NCBI GenBank assembly: GCA_000421325.1
Contig: ATWQ01000003.1
Coordinates: forward strand, 24,350-88,349
Source of the DNA: an alpha proteobacterium SCGC AAA536-K22
GTDB taxonomy: Bacteria > Pseudomonadota > Alphaproteobacteria > Puniceispirillales > Marisalimonadaceae
Direction: 5' to 3'
Length of the DNA: 64,000 nucleotides
The notes below the pieces were generated by a model. It was not told where the DNA came from. It saw only the letters and a list, made by a program, of their open reading frames with translations, and searched no databases. Made by a program: the position numbers and the translations under genes. Positions 8,746 through 17,898 of the stretch are shown one piece after another. Every line of letters begins with the position of its first letter. Within the stretch, counting starts at the first letter, position 1.

Positions 8746-9915
8746 TTACAATTTATTTTCAAAGTCTTTAAACGAAAAGCTTTTAATAATTTCTAAGTTG
8801 TCTGTTTTACTATCCCAAATTGCTACAGATGGCAATTTTACGCCATTAAAGAAACTTGTTTTCACCATAGTGTAATGTGCTTGATCTAATAGAGCTATCC
8901 TGTCTCCTATTTTAGGAATATCACTGAAATTATATTCACCAATTACATCGCCTGCTAGACAACTAGGTCCTCCTAAAATCACTTTATGCCCTTTATCAGG
9001 TTCATTAAGTAGGGCAGGTCTATATGGCGCCTCAATAACGTCAGGAATGTGTGATGTAGCACTTATATCTGTAACTGCTATATTTGGAGAGAGTTCATTG
9101 CTAGGTTTAAAAAAATCAATAATTTCTCCAACTAAAATACCGCTATCCAAAACAATTGCTTCTCCAGGTTCAATATATATTTGGCAATTTGTCTCATTAG
9201 AAACTTTTTTTAAGAAGTATTTTAGTTCATTAAGTTGATAATCTTTTCTTGTAATATGGTGTCCTCCACCTAAATTAAGCCATTTTATATTGTTGATTAA
9301 TGGTAGAAGAGTATTCCTTACTTCATTCCACGTATTTTCTAAGGGTTTAAAGTTTTGTTCGCATAATGTGTGAAAATGAATTCCATCAATTTTGTCTATA
9401 TCGTAATCTTTCAAATCTTTTAAATGTATTCCTAAGCGAGAACTAATCCCAGCAGGGTTATATTTATTATTTTTTACTTCAGAATATAGTGGGTTTATTC
9501 TTATCCCAACTTCATTATTAAAATTTTTAGAAATATCGTAAAAGGTATTAATTTGGTTAAATGAGTTAAAAATAATATGATCAGATATTTTAGAAATTTC
9601 ATCAAATTCATCTTTTTTGAATGCAGGTGAATACGTGCTTATTTCTCCTTTAAAATATTTCTTTGCTAACTTTGCTTCATATAAACCTGAACAACATGAA
9701 CCATCTAAGTATTTTGATATTAAGCCTGCAAGTGAAAAAGTTGAAAAAGCTTTCAGAGCAATTAGAATTTTTACGTTTGTTTCTTTTTTTAGTTCATATA
9801 AAATTTCTAAATTACTTTGTAATGCTATCTTGTCTATTACAAAGCATGGGCTTGGTAGTCTTTTTAAATCAAGTTTATTAAAATCTTTAGGGTTTCCACC
9901 CATAGTTTGTAACAT
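8746..9915 (-). CDS. nspC: Carboxynorspermidine/carboxyspermidine decarboxylase
   Basis: This PLP enzyme of the alanine-racemase fold decarboxylates carboxyspermidine (or carboxynorspermidine) in the S-adenosylmethionine-independent spermidine route. The PLP lysine lies in VKILIALKAFS (about residue 55). Barrel motifs SSRLGIH, DGIHFHTLCEQ and LNLGGGHHIT follow, and the second-domain PGEAI and PSCLAGDVIGEYNF segments are typical of NspC. Length (389) is normal. It is separated by 8 bp from the upstream dehydrogenase, and this pairing is the hallmark of the pathway. An ATG four codons inside the assigned start is an alternative. Confidence 0.92.
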   Translation of the reverse strand: MLQTMGGNPKDFNKLDLKRLPSPCFVIDKIALQSNLEILYELKKETNVKILIALKAFSTFSLAGLISKYLDGSCCSGLYEAKLAKKYFKGEISTYSPAFKKDEFDEISKISDHIIFNSFNQINTFYDISKNFNNEVGIRINPLYSEVKNNKYNPAGISSRLGIHLKDLKDYDIDKIDGIHFHTLCEQNFKPLENTWNEVRNTLLPLINNIKWLNLGGGHHITRKDYQLNELKYFLKKVSNETNCQIYIEPGEAIVLDSGILVGEIIDFFKPSNELSPNIAVTDISATSHIPDVIEAPYRPALLNEPDKGHKVILGGPSCLAGDVIGEYNFSDIPKIGDRIALLDQAHYTMVKTSFFNGVKLPSVAIWDSKTDNLEIIKSFSFKDFENKL

Positions 9916-9923
9916 TTTCTTCT

Positions 9924-11129
9924 CTAGAAATTCACGCTATTTTTTAATTGAATAGTTTTAGTAGGTAACCCGTGTTGATTTAGAAGTTCCATAAAAGGAT
10001 CTGGGTTAAATTGTTCCATATTCCAGACACCAGGTTTGAACCATATTTTTTTTAGCATTAACATTGCTCCAATCATTGCAGGCACTCCTGTTGTATATGA
10101 AATTGCTTGACTTCCAACTTCATCGAAGCATTCTTCGTGATTACATATATTATAAGTATAAAATGTTTTCTCAGTATTATTCTTTTTACCACTAATAATC
10201 GTGCCAATACATGTTTTACCTTTTGTTTTTTCACCGAGGCTGCTAGGATTAGGAAGAATTGTTTTTAAAAATTCTAAGGGAACGATCTCTGCTCCATTAT
10301 GGTTAATAGGAATAATTGAAGTCATCCCAATATTTTCAAGTACTTCAAGATACTTCAAATACTTGTCGCCAAAAGTCATCCAAAATCTAGCTTTTTTTAT
10401 TTCTGGAAAATGTTTAATTAGACTTTCTAATTCTTCGTGATACATCAGATACATGTTTTTATGACCAATTTCAGGAAAATTAAATGATACTTTACTTTTT
10501 AGTGCAGGACCAATTTTCCATTGTTTATCCTCCCAGTATTTACTATTTGATGTCACCTCTCTGATATTAATCTCGGGATTAAAATTAGTTGCAAATGGAT
10601 GACCATGATCTCCATCATTGCAGTCTAGAATGTCTAAACAATCTATACAATCAAGATAATGTTTCTTGGTGTAAGCAGTAAATACATTTGTTACTCCAGG
10701 ATCAAATCCAGACCCTAAAAGTGCCATGACACCTTTTTCTTCGAAACTTTTTATATAATCCCATTGCCATTTATATTCAAATTTTGCTTCATCCTTGGGC
10801 TCATAATTGGCAGTATCCAAATAATGAGTTTTTGTAATTAGACAAGCATCCATAATATTAAGATCTTGATAAGGAAGAGCTAGATTGATTACTAAAAAAG
10901 GTTTGAACTTGTTTATTATAGAAACAGTCTCATTAACGTTATCAGCATCTAGTTCTAAAACTGTAATATCGGCATTATATTTTTTTTTTACACTTTTTTT
11001 AATTTTTAAACATTTGTCAATAGTTCTACTGGCTAAAATTATGTCAGTAAAAATTTTTGAAAGGCTTGCCATTTTGTGAACAGTTACATGACTTACACCG
11101 CCTGCACCAATAACTAAAACACTTTGCAT
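9924..11129 (-). CDS. Carboxynorspermidine/carboxyspermidine dehydrogenase (saccharopine dehydrogenase family)
   Basis: The enzyme reductively condenses putrescine (or diaminopropane) with aspartate semialdehyde to carboxyspermidine. It has an N-terminal Rossmann domain with VIGAGGVSHVTVHKMA, and a C-terminal catalytic domain with GSGFDPGVTNVFTAY and the substrate-region motif HGHPFATNFNPEIN. Length (401) matches this branch of the LYS1/saccharopine dehydrogenase family. Its position between arginine decarboxylase and NspC decides the call over saccharopine dehydrogenase itself. Confidence 0.92.
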   Translation of the reverse strand: MQSVLVIGAGGVSHVTVHKMASLSKIFTDIILASRTIDKCLKIKKSVKKKYNADITVLELDADNVNETVSIINKFKPFLVINLALPYQDLNIMDACLITKTHYLDTANYEPKDEAKFEYKWQWDYIKSFEEKGVMALLGSGFDPGVTNVFTAYTKKHYLDCIDCLDILDCNDGDHGHPFATNFNPEINIREVTSNSKYWEDKQWKIGPALKSKVSFNFPEIGHKNMYLMYHEELESLIKHFPEIKKARFWMTFGDKYLKYLEVLENIGMTSIIPINHNGAEIVPLEFLKTILPNPSSLGEKTKGKTCIGTIISGKKNNTEKTFYTYNICNHEECFDEVGSQAISYTTGVPAMIGAMLMLKKIWFKPGVWNMEQFNPDPFMELLNQHGLPTKTIQLKNSVNF

Positions 11130-11157
11130 TTAAATCTCCTAAAATTCTAGAAATTAA

Positions 11158-13035
11158 TTATTTTTCAAAATAGGTATAACCAGATATTGATTCCTTAAAA
11201 GTTTTTATCAATTGCTTTCTCTCAGATAAGGATAAGTCTCTACTTCTTACAGCATCTTCAACTATGCGCTTGAATCTATTTATAATATCTTTCGGTTCAT
11301 ACTCAACATAAGATAACACTTCGGCAATAGTATCACCTTCTTGCTCATGTAACAGTTGATAACCGCCATTTTCTTTCAATTTTATCGTAACTACATTTGT
11401 ATCACCAAACAAATTATGAAGGTCACCTAAAGTTTCTTGATATGCGCCTATATAAAAAACTCCTAAAAAATAATCTTCATCCTCTTTAATACTGTGAAGA
11501 GGTAAAGTGTTTGAAACACCATCTTTGAGGACAAATTTATTTATAATCCCGTCGCTATCACAAGTAATGTCATTTAAAATAACTCTTCTGTCAGCATAAT
11601 CGTGATGTTTTTGTATCGGTGCAATGGGATGAATTTGATCTATAGCCCAAACATCTGGAAGACTTTGAAATAATGAAAAGTTACCATGATAAATGTCAGC
11701 CATATTATCAATTGTATCTTGAAGTTCTTGAGTTATTTCAGTTGATGAAGAAAGAACTGTTTTAATTTTGTTTATAACAAATAAATAGGTTTCCTCGGTC
11801 TTAGCCATATTAGGTAAATCTATTTGACCACTTCTGAAAAGAGCTCTTATCTCGTCTCTGTAATAGTTTAAATCATTCAAACATTCTTGTGCTCTTTCTA
11901 AACTTAGATATTCAGGAATTTGGATCATATTTTTTAGTAAAGGATGATCATCTTCATTGATTAGTTGAGTTTTTTTACTATCAAAGTTAGTTGTTTCTAA
12001 AATGTTAAATATAAGCATTGAGCTAGATGCTATACATGCTCTTCCAGATTCGGTTATTATTGTTGGGTGATCTATTTTTGATTGGTCAAGTTCATACTTA
12101 ACTGTCTCAACTATATTTGTACAATATTCATCTAATGAGTAGTTAATAGAGTTAAAAGTAGACTTTTGTTCACCAGTATAATCCACTCCTAGACCTCCAC
12201 CAAGATCCAAATAATTTAAGGGAGCGCCCTGTTTAATCATTTCAGAAAAAAATCTACATGCTTCTTGAGTTGCTTTTCTAATCTCAATTATATCTGGTAT
12301 CTGGCTTCCAAGGTGTGAATGTTGTAAAATCAAGCAATCAAGGTAATTATTATTTTTTAACTTATTTATCACCTCCATAACTTGCTCAACAGATAATCCA
12401 AATGCACTTCGATCACCACTAGATTGTGACCAATTACCACTAACTTTATTAGTTAATTTAACTCTAATTCCAAGTGATGGACGAACGTTTAATTCTTTTG
12501 AAATTTCAATTATAAGATCAAGCTCTCTTGGACTTTCTAAAACTAATATAGTTTTAAAACCAATCTTTAGTGATAAAATTGCAAGATGAATAAATTCTCT
12601 ATCTTTAATTCCATTACAAATTATTGTAGAGTTAGTAGATAAGTCATGCGCTAAAGCTATTAATAATTCTGGTTTGGAACCAACTTCAAGACCAAAATCA
12701 AATTCTTTGCCAAATTCTACTATTCTATCAATAACTTGAGCTTGCTGATTTACTTTTACAGGAAAAACACCTTTATAGTCACCTTTGTATCCAATTTCTT
12801 TGATTGCTTCAAAAAAAGAGTTGTTAATTTGTTTTATCCTAAATGCCAAGTAATCTGTAACTCTCAATAAAATTGGGCAACTTATTCCTCTTTCATTCAA
12901 ACTTTTAATAATTTTGATCAAGTCTGTTGGGGCGTTATCTTGTTGAAATGGGTTCTTTAGTCCAATATTTCCATTTTCAAGTATTTCAAGAATATCATTG
13001 CCCCATTTTTTTATTCCATAAATATCTTCATTCAT
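11158..13035 (-). CDS. speA: Biosynthetic arginine decarboxylase
   Basis: SpeA is a PLP fold-III enzyme that converts arginine to agmatine, the first step of the polyamine operon. The PLP lysine is in GVFPVKVNQQ (about residue 98). HSHLGSQIPD, YLDLGGGLGVDY and ESGRACIASSSM are conserved barrel motifs, and the C-terminal segment carries VWAIDQIHPIAP and FYIGAYQETLGDLHNLFGD, typical of SpeA. Length (625) is that of the biosynthetic enzyme. It is the first gene of the operon, with a recognisable promoter upstream, and is divergent from msrA. Confidence 0.95.
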   Translation of the reverse strand: MNEDIYGIKKWGNDILEILENGNIGLKNPFQQDNAPTDLIKIIKSLNERGISCPILLRVTDYLAFRIKQINNSFFEAIKEIGYKGDYKGVFPVKVNQQAQVIDRIVEFGKEFDFGLEVGSKPELLIALAHDLSTNSTIICNGIKDREFIHLAILSLKIGFKTILVLESPRELDLIIEISKELNVRPSLGIRVKLTNKVSGNWSQSSGDRSAFGLSVEQVMEVINKLKNNNYLDCLILQHSHLGSQIPDIIEIRKATQEACRFFSEMIKQGAPLNYLDLGGGLGVDYTGEQKSTFNSINYSLDEYCTNIVETVKYELDQSKIDHPTIITESGRACIASSSMLIFNILETTNFDSKKTQLINEDDHPLLKNMIQIPEYLSLERAQECLNDLNYYRDEIRALFRSGQIDLPNMAKTEETYLFVINKIKTVLSSSTEITQELQDTIDNMADIYHGNFSLFQSLPDVWAIDQIHPIAPIQKHHDYADRRVILNDITCDSDGIINKFVLKDGVSNTLPLHSIKEDEDYFLGVFYIGAYQETLGDLHNLFGDTNVVTIKLKENGGYQLLHEQEGDTIAEVLSYVEYEPKDIINRFKRIVEDAVRSRDLSLSERKQLIKTFKESISGYTYFEK

Positions 13036-13067
13036 ACTACAATAGCCTAAGTTATTTTAATGGTTTG

Positions 13068-13094
13068 ATTATATTGCCATCTAGATTTGGTCAA
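13068..13094 (-). promoter_or_regulatory. Putative sigma-70 promoter of the polyamine operon
   Basis: On the minus strand a TTGACC (-35, at 13089-13094) is followed after 15 bases by a perfect TATAAT (-10, at 13068-13073). It lies about 33 bases before the speA ATG. The spacer is slightly short. No palindromic operator or polyamine-sensing leader is obvious. Confidence 0.5.
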
Positions 13095-13151
13095 GTTATG
13101 GTTTAAGTTAAATACGATATTTACAATATAAAATAAAAAAAAGAGGACTGT

Positions 13152-13781
13152 ATGTTTTTTTCTAAATATAAAAATTACATAGTTGATAAAAGCAACGCGC
13201 TTGTGGGGAGAGATGATCCACTTATTGACAAATTATCTAATGAGATAAATGGACGTGATCTAATGCATGTTCCGAAAGGGTTTTGTCAAATTGTTTTTGG
13301 CATGGGTTGTTTTTGGGGTGCTGAAAGGATTTTTTGGAATCTTCAAGGGGTTTATCACACATCAGTAGGTTATGCCGGTGGTCATACTAAGAACCCAACT
13401 TACGAAGAGGTGTGCAGTGGTTTAACTGGTCATACTGAAGTTGTAAAAGTAGTATATGATCCAAATAAAACAAGCCTAAAAAAAGTTTTAATTTCTTTTT
13501 GGGAAGGACATGACCCAACTCAAGGAATGAGACAAGGTAATGATATTGGTACTCAGTATAGATCTGCAATTTTTATTACAAATAAAGAGGATTTAATTGA
13601 AGTCAAAAATACCATGAAAGAATTTCAAGGTTTACTAACTAGGGAAGGTTTAAAAAATATTACTACTGAAATAAAGAGCAATGTAGAATATTATTTTGCT
13701 GAAATTTATCACCAACAATACTTATATAAGAATCCAAATGGATATTGTGGATTAGGTGGCTGTGGAATTAAATTTAATTAA
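13152..13781 (+). CDS. msrA: Peptide methionine sulfoxide reductase A
   Basis: MsrA reduces the S-epimer of methionine sulfoxide in proteins. The catalytic motif MGCFWGAERIFW (about residues 52-63) carries the nucleophilic Cys, and GYAGGHTKNPTYEEVCSG and WEGHDPTQGMRQGNDIGTQY follow as in the family. The C-terminus GYCGLGGCGIKFN supplies two candidate resolving cysteines. An N-terminal extension of about 45 residues without a signal peptide precedes the core. An AGAGGA site lies 6-11 bases before the ATG. No msrB partner is nearby. Confidence 0.95.
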   Translation: MFFSKYKNYIVDKSNALVGRDDPLIDKLSNEINGRDLMHVPKGFCQIVFGMGCFWGAERIFWNLQGVYHTSVGYAGGHTKNPTYEEVCSGLTGHTEVVKVVYDPNKTSLKKVLISFWEGHDPTQGMRQGNDIGTQYRSAIFITNKEDLIEVKNTMKEFQGLLTREGLKNITTEIKSNVEYYFAEIYHQQYLYKNPNGYCGLGGCGIKFN

Positions 13782-13805
13782 ACTAATTGTTTTCTATAAT
13801 ACGTC

Positions 13806-13834
13806 TTGACCAAATTTGTTTCGTAATATATCAA
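13806..13834 (+). promoter_or_regulatory. Possible promoter for rpmJ
   Basis: TTGACC at 13806-13811 is followed after 17 bases by TATCAA at 13829-13834, about 30 bases before the rpmJ ATG. The -35 is good and the -10 is weak. Confidence 0.35.
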
Positions 13835-13863
13835 GATTAAATTATTTATAGATGGTGCACATT

Positions 13864-13989
13864 ATGAAAGTTGTAAGTTCTTTAAAAACATTAAAAGTTA
13901 GAGACAGAAACTGTCAGATTGTAAAAAGAAGAGGTCGTTTGTACGTTATAAATAAAAAAAACCCTAGGTTTAAAGCTCGTCAAGGCTGA
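13864..13989 (+). CDS. rpmJ: 50S ribosomal protein L36
   Basis: This 41-residue basic protein of the large ribosomal subunit begins [20 protein letters not shown], continues with [20 protein letters not shown] and ends in Gly. That is the alphaproteobacterial L36 form: the zinc-ligand pattern CxxC/C/H is absent except for one Cys, as in the C-minus type. It is a stand-alone gene between msrA and the enolase-family gene, as is common for rpmJ in alphaproteobacteria. Confidence 0.95.
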   Translation: MKVVSSLKTLKVRDRNCQIVKRRGRLYVINKKNPRFKARQG

Positions 13990-14080
13990 CCAATTTATTG
14001 TTTCTAATATAACTTTAATAAATTTTTATTAAACTTTTAAAACTCTTCTTCTATTGAATTCTTAAATCAAGGATTAAATC

Positions 14081-15247
14081 ATGAAGATTACTAAAATTAT
14101 AGAAGAAACTAAATCAATTAGTTCTAACATTAAGAATGCGTATATTGATTTTTCTAAAATGACAATAAGTCTAGTTGCTGTTTGTTCTGATATAAAAAGG
14201 AATGGTAAACCTTTAATTGGATATGGCTTTAACTCGAATGGAAGATATGGCCAAGGACATCTTATTAGAGAGAGATTTGTTCCACGCCTATTAGAAGCTA
14301 ATCCAATAGAAATATTAAATGAGGAAGAAACTAACTTTGATCCTATAAAAATGTGGGATATTATGATGAAAAATGAAAAACCAGGTGGTCACGGCGAGCG
14401 TTCTGTTGCTGTTGGAACAATAGATATGGCAATTTGGGACCTTGTTTCTAAAATTGAAAGAAAACCATTATTTCAGATGCTGGCTGAAAAGTATGGAAAT
14501 GGAAAAGCTAATAGAAAAGTATTTGTTTATGCGGCTGGGGGATACTACTGGCCTGATCAAGGTATACAAGGATTAACTGATGAGATAAAAAAATATCTAG
14601 ATCTTGGTTACTCAGTTGTTAAAAAGAAAATTGGTGGTGCATCCTTGTCTGAGGATTGTGCAAGAATAGAAGCAGTTTTAAAAATTTTGGGCCCTAATGA
14701 CAAACTTGCGGTTGATGCTAATGGTAGGTTTGATCTACAAACAGCTATTAAGTATGGCAACGCACTTTCACACTATGACTTGTTTTGGTATGAGGAACCT
14801 GGAGATCCGTTAGATTTTGAGCTTCATAAAGAGCTTGGGAATACTTATTCAGGTTCTTTAGCTACTGGTGAGAATTTATTTTCTGTGCATGATGCTAAAA
14901 ACCTAATCCGATATGCTGGAATGAGAAAAGAAAAAGACTGGTTACAATTTGACTGTGCTTTAAGTTATGGATTAGTCGAATACTTAAAAACAATTAAAAT
15001 GCTCAAAGAATATAACTGGGATATTTCAAGATGTATTCCTCACGGTGGCCATCAAATGTCCCTAGCAATAGCAGCTGGTTTGGGTTTGGGAGGTAATGAA
15101 AGTTATCCTGATCTTTTTCAACCTTATGGTGGTTTCCCTGATGGATTAAAAGTTGAAAAAGGTTTTGTTACTTTACCAGAAATTGAGGGGATTGGCTTTG
15201 AAGGTAAGTCTGATCTGTTCTCAATAATGAAAAAAATGACTACATAA
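14081..15247 (+). CDS. tarD: Enolase-superfamily acid-sugar dehydratase, probably D-tartrate dehydratase
   Basis: This is a member of the mandelate racemase/muconate lactonising group. Metal ligands are visible as Asp212 (VDANGR), Glu238 (WYEEP) and Glu264 (TGEN). Candidate acid/base residues are Lys183 in VVKKKIGG and His321 in CIPHGGHQ. In the characterised D-tartrate dehydratase of Bradyrhizobium, as I remember it, the ligands are D213, E239 and E265 with K184 and H322, exactly one position later, and the length is practically equal. The enzyme would dehydrate D-tartrate to oxaloacetate. Neighbouring fumarase is compatible with feeding the citric acid cycle. Another D-erythronate-like substrate cannot be excluded. 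Confidence 0.75.
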   Translation: MKITKIIEETKSISSNIKNAYIDFSKMTISLVAVCSDIKRNGKPLIGYGFNSNGRYGQGHLIRERFVPRLLEANPIEILNEEETNFDPIKMWDIMMKNEKPGGHGERSVAVGTIDMAIWDLVSKIERKPLFQMLAEKYGNGKANRKVFVYAAGGYYWPDQGIQGLTDEIKKYLDLGYSVVKKKIGGASLSEDCARIEAVLKILGPNDKLAVDANGRFDLQTAIKYGNALSHYDLFWYEEPGDPLDFELHKELGNTYSGSLATGENLFSVHDAKNLIRYAGMRKEKDWLQFDCALSYGLVEYLKTIKMLKEYNWDISRCIPHGGHQMSLAIAAGLGLGGNESYPDLFQPYGGFPDGLKVEKGFVTLPEIEGIGFEGKSDLFSIMKKMTT

Positions 15248-15257
15248 ATACTATATA

Positions 15258-16868
15258 TTAAATTTTAAAAAAATCATTTCCTTTATTATCCATAACCACA
15301 AAAGCAGGGAAATTTTCAACTTCAATCTTCCACACAGCTTCCATGCCTAATTCAGGATATTCTAATACTTCTATTTTCTTAATGCAATCAAGGGCAACTT
15401 TGGCTGCAGTTCCCCCAATTGTACCTAGATAGAACCCCCCATATTTATGACAAGCATCTCTTACTTGTCCAGATCTATTACCTTTCGCCAGCATAACCAT
15501 TGAGCCACCATTTTTTTGAAACTCATCAACATATCCATCCATTCGCCCAGCAGTAGTCGGCCCAAAAGAACCAGAGGCCATTCCCTTGGGCGTTTTAGCT
15601 GGACCTGCATAATATACAGGATGATCTCTAATATAATCTGGTAAAGATCCATCATTTTTAAGTCTTTCAAGTAGTTTTGCATGAGCTATGTCTCTTGCAA
15701 CTATAAGTGGGCCAGTAAGACTTACTCTTTTTTTAACTTCGCACTCATTTAGCTGTTTCAAAATATTTTTCATGGGCTGATTTAAATCAATATTTGTAAC
15801 TTCTTCAGAAACATCGTTAATATCAACATCAGGCATAAACTTACCTGGATCAGTCTCTAGTTTTTCTAGGAAAATTCCATGCTTGTTAATTTTACCTAAT
15901 ATTTGTCTATCAGCTGAACAAGAAACTCCAACACCTATCGGAAGAGAGGCCCCATGTCTTGGAAGCCTTATAACCCTTACATCATGACAAAAATATTTAC
16001 CCCCAAATTGTGCTCCTATACCCATTTCACGCGTTAAATCTAATATTATTTTTTCCCACTCAAGGTCTCTATATGCATGACCAGTTTCATAATCACCTTG
16101 ATTTGGCAAATTATCTAAGTAGCGTATAGAACCAAGCTTAACAGTTTTTAAATTTAGCTCAGCTGAAGTTCCGCCAATAACAATAGACAAATGATAAGGT
16201 GGGCAAGCGGCGGTGCCTAGAGAAATAATTTTTTCGTAGAGGAATTTTTTTAAATTTTGATAATTTAATGTTGCAGGTGTCACTTGAAATAAAAAGCTTT
16301 TATTTGCAGATCCACCGCCTTTTTGAATAAATGCAAATTTATATTCTTGGCCTTCTGATGCAAATAAACTAATTTCAGCAGGCAAGTTATTAGCCGTATT
16401 TTTTTCTTCAAACATTGAAAAAGGTGCCAATTGAGAAAAGCGTAAATTATTTTCTTGATAAGTATTGAAAACTCCTAATGATAAATATTTACCATCGTCA
16501 GTATTAGTAAAAACTTTTTCACCCTTATATCCTAATATAATAGCCGTACCAGTATCCTGGCACATTGGAAGAATGCCTGAAGAGGATATATTTGCATTTT
16601 TTAACATTGTTAAAGCCACAAAGTGATCATTATGAGAGGCATCCTTATCTTCAAGTATATCCCTAAGTTGTTGTAAATGAGATTTTCTCAATAAATGAGA
16701 TACATCTTTGAAAGCTCTTTGAGATAGTAAAGTTAAAGCTTCAGGATCTATTGTTAAAACTTCTACATTGTTTATTAAAGAAGTTTTAACATAAGAATCT
16801 GATATCTTAATATATTCAGTTTTGTCTTTTGAAAGTGGAAACATTGGTGAATAATTAAATTCGCTCAA
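15258..16868 (-). CDS. fumA: Class I fumarate hydratase (4Fe-4S)
   Basis: This iron-sulfur enzyme interconverts fumarate and malate. The 536-residue single chain contains the alpha-type region ([12 protein letters not shown] preceded by a cluster Cys in [38 protein letters not shown]) followed by the beta-type region ([51 protein letters not shown]). The start is TTG with an AGGAG site 7-8 bases upstream. Two-subunit L-tartrate dehydratase is related, but the fused single chain favours fumarase. It is convergent with the tartrate dehydratase-like gene. Confidence 0.93.
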   Translation of the reverse strand: MSEFNYSPMFPLSKDKTEYIKISDSYVKTSLINNVEVLTIDPEALTLLSQRAFKDVSHLLRKSHLQQLRDILEDKDASHNDHFVALTMLKNANISSSGILPMCQDTGTAIILGYKGEKVFTNTDDGKYLSLGVFNTYQENNLRFSQLAPFSMFEEKNTANNLPAEISLFASEGQEYKFAFIQKGGGSANKSFLFQVTPATLNYQNLKKFLYEKIISLGTAACPPYHLSIVIGGTSAELNLKTVKLGSIRYLDNLPNQGDYETGHAYRDLEWEKIILDLTREMGIGAQFGGKYFCHDVRVIRLPRHGASLPIGVGVSCSADRQILGKINKHGIFLEKLETDPGKFMPDVDINDVSEEVTNIDLNQPMKNILKQLNECEVKKRVSLTGPLIVARDIAHAKLLERLKNDGSLPDYIRDHPVYYAGPAKTPKGMASGSFGPTTAGRMDGYVDEFQKNGGSMVMLAKGNRSGQVRDACHKYGGFYLGTIGGTAAKVALDCIKKIEVLEYPELGMEAVWKIEVENFPAFVVMDNKGNDFFKI

Positions 16869-16896
16869 AAAGCTCTCCTATTTAAGATAACATTTT

Positions 16897-17415
16897 TTAC
16901 TTTTTATCTCTGAATTCATCGAGAGAAACAATTTCTCCAGATACAGTTTTGTTTTTTTGTTTTGATTGGTTTTCTTTGTTTACTAAAACAAACTTCTCAT
17001 CGTTCTTTTCTTCTTTTGGAATTATTTTTTTATCCTCAACCTTAAATTGCAATCCAAATCCTACAGATGGATCAGTAAAAGATGTTATTGCTTTGAAGGG
17101 TACATAGATATTTTTCTTTTGACCGTTAAAAGATAAAGTTACCTCAAAATGTTCGTCTGTTGCTTTTAGATCCCAAAACTGATGCTGAATAATTATTTTA
17201 ATTTCAGAACTGTCAGTACTTTTTAATTCATCGGGAGCAATAACATCATCGTGATTTCCATTAAATGAAATAAAAAAATGACTGTTTCCAACAAGACCTG
17301 TTTCAGCAGTGATTTTTAGTACTTTTTTAACGACATTCTTTAGGCTTTCTTCTACTAAATTATCATAATCAAAACCTTTAATATTCAGAGTACCATCGTC
17401 ATTATTATTCACCAA
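16897..17415 (-). CDS. sspB: ClpXP adaptor SspB (alphaproteobacterial type)
   Basis: SspB delivers ssrA-tagged proteins to ClpXP. The 172-residue protein has the substrate-binding core (HFFISFNGNHDDVIAPDEL, then EIKIIIQHQFWDLKATDEHF and FEVTLSFNGQKKNIYVPFKA, with SFTDPSVGFGLQF). A flexible charged linker and a short C-terminal tail ending SGEIVSLDEFRDKK match the ClpX-docking motif of the family. Start is TTG or the next codon GTG behind AAGGAT. It lies immediately downstream of the tmRNA gene on the same strand, so adaptor and tag RNA are neighbours. Confidence 0.88.
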   Translation of the reverse strand: MVNNNDDGTLNIKGFDYDNLVEESLKNVVKKVLKITAETGLVGNSHFFISFNGNHDDVIAPDELKSTDSSEIKIIIQHQFWDLKATDEHFEVTLSFNGQKKNIYVPFKAITSFTDPSVGFGLQFKVEDKKIIPKEEKNDEKFVLVNKENQSKQKNKTVSGEIVSLDEFRDKK

Positions 17416-17490
17416 AATATATCCTTAAAATTTTCTTTATACTGTACATTTTTATAAGTTAATTTTTCAAGAGAAACTTATACATTACTT

Positions 17491-17523
17491 TTATAAAATG
17501 GCGAGAAGTAAACTTCTCGCCAT
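17491..17523 (-). terminator. Rho-independent terminator of the tmRNA gene
   Basis: A perfect 11-bp stem (ATGGCGAGAAG at 17498-17508 with its complement at 17513-17523) and a 4-base loop are followed on the minus strand by TTTT. It is GC-rich against the surrounding AT-rich DNA and sits directly after the tmRNA coding piece. Confidence 0.88.
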
Positions 17524-17785
17524 CTAAGTTTTTCTGTTGCCAGGTAAACTAAAACCCCGCCAATTCTAGCTATAGAATTGGACTAAGTTTCGGTTGCTTT
17601 GGCTGCTTACGCTGCTGCAGCTACCGGAGCATAGTTGTCATTTGCAACTATTAAAATAGTCCGATAACGGTGGTACAATACCGAGTGAAAGTTTGATTTT
17701 TACTACATGCGTCGATCCTATTTCGCCCCCATGTAAAATGGTGGAGGCGCCGGGTACCGCCCCCGGGTCCGCTAAGCTTATTCTA
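17524..17785 (-). ncRNA. ssrA: Transfer-messenger RNA, circularly permuted two-piece form
   Basis: tmRNA rescues stalled ribosomes and appends a degradation tag. On the minus strand the acceptor piece comes first, ending GCGCCTCCACCA at 17739 with encoded CCA. A spacer of about 8 bases follows, and the coding piece then begins GGGGGCGAAATAGGATCGAC near 17730, the 5' end signature of tmRNA. The acceptor and coding ends can pair (GGGGGCG with CGCCTCC). The tag frame is 17645-17607, reading ANDNYAPVAAAA then TAA. A second hairpin region follows before the terminator. Permutation with this order is the alphaproteobacterial arrangement. The outer ends are approximate. Confidence 0.93.
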
Positions 17786-17798
17786 AAAAATGTTTATC

Positions 17799-17818
17799 AC
17801 TATAGTCATTTAAATGAC
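17799..17818 (-). promoter_or_regulatory. tmRNA -10 element with adjacent 14-bp palindrome
   Basis: On the minus strand TATAGT (17799-17804) lies about 20-25 bases before the acceptor piece and serves as a likely -10. Immediately upstream, where the spacer should be, is a perfect palindrome GTCATTTAAATGAC (17805-17818). No convincing -35 is seen. The palindrome could bind a dimeric regulator acting on ssrA, on the divergent thyA, or on both. Confidence 0.4.
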
Positions 17819-17898
17819 ATTTTTAGTATACATTATTTATTTTTTTTATTAAAGACCACATTGTAGAAGTTTTAATTATTATAGGTTAAGATATTTGA

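Noticed and set aside
15258..16868. L-tartrate dehydratase as alternative for the class I fumarase
   Set aside because: The tartrate enzyme is built from two subunits; this is a fused single chain of fumarase length.
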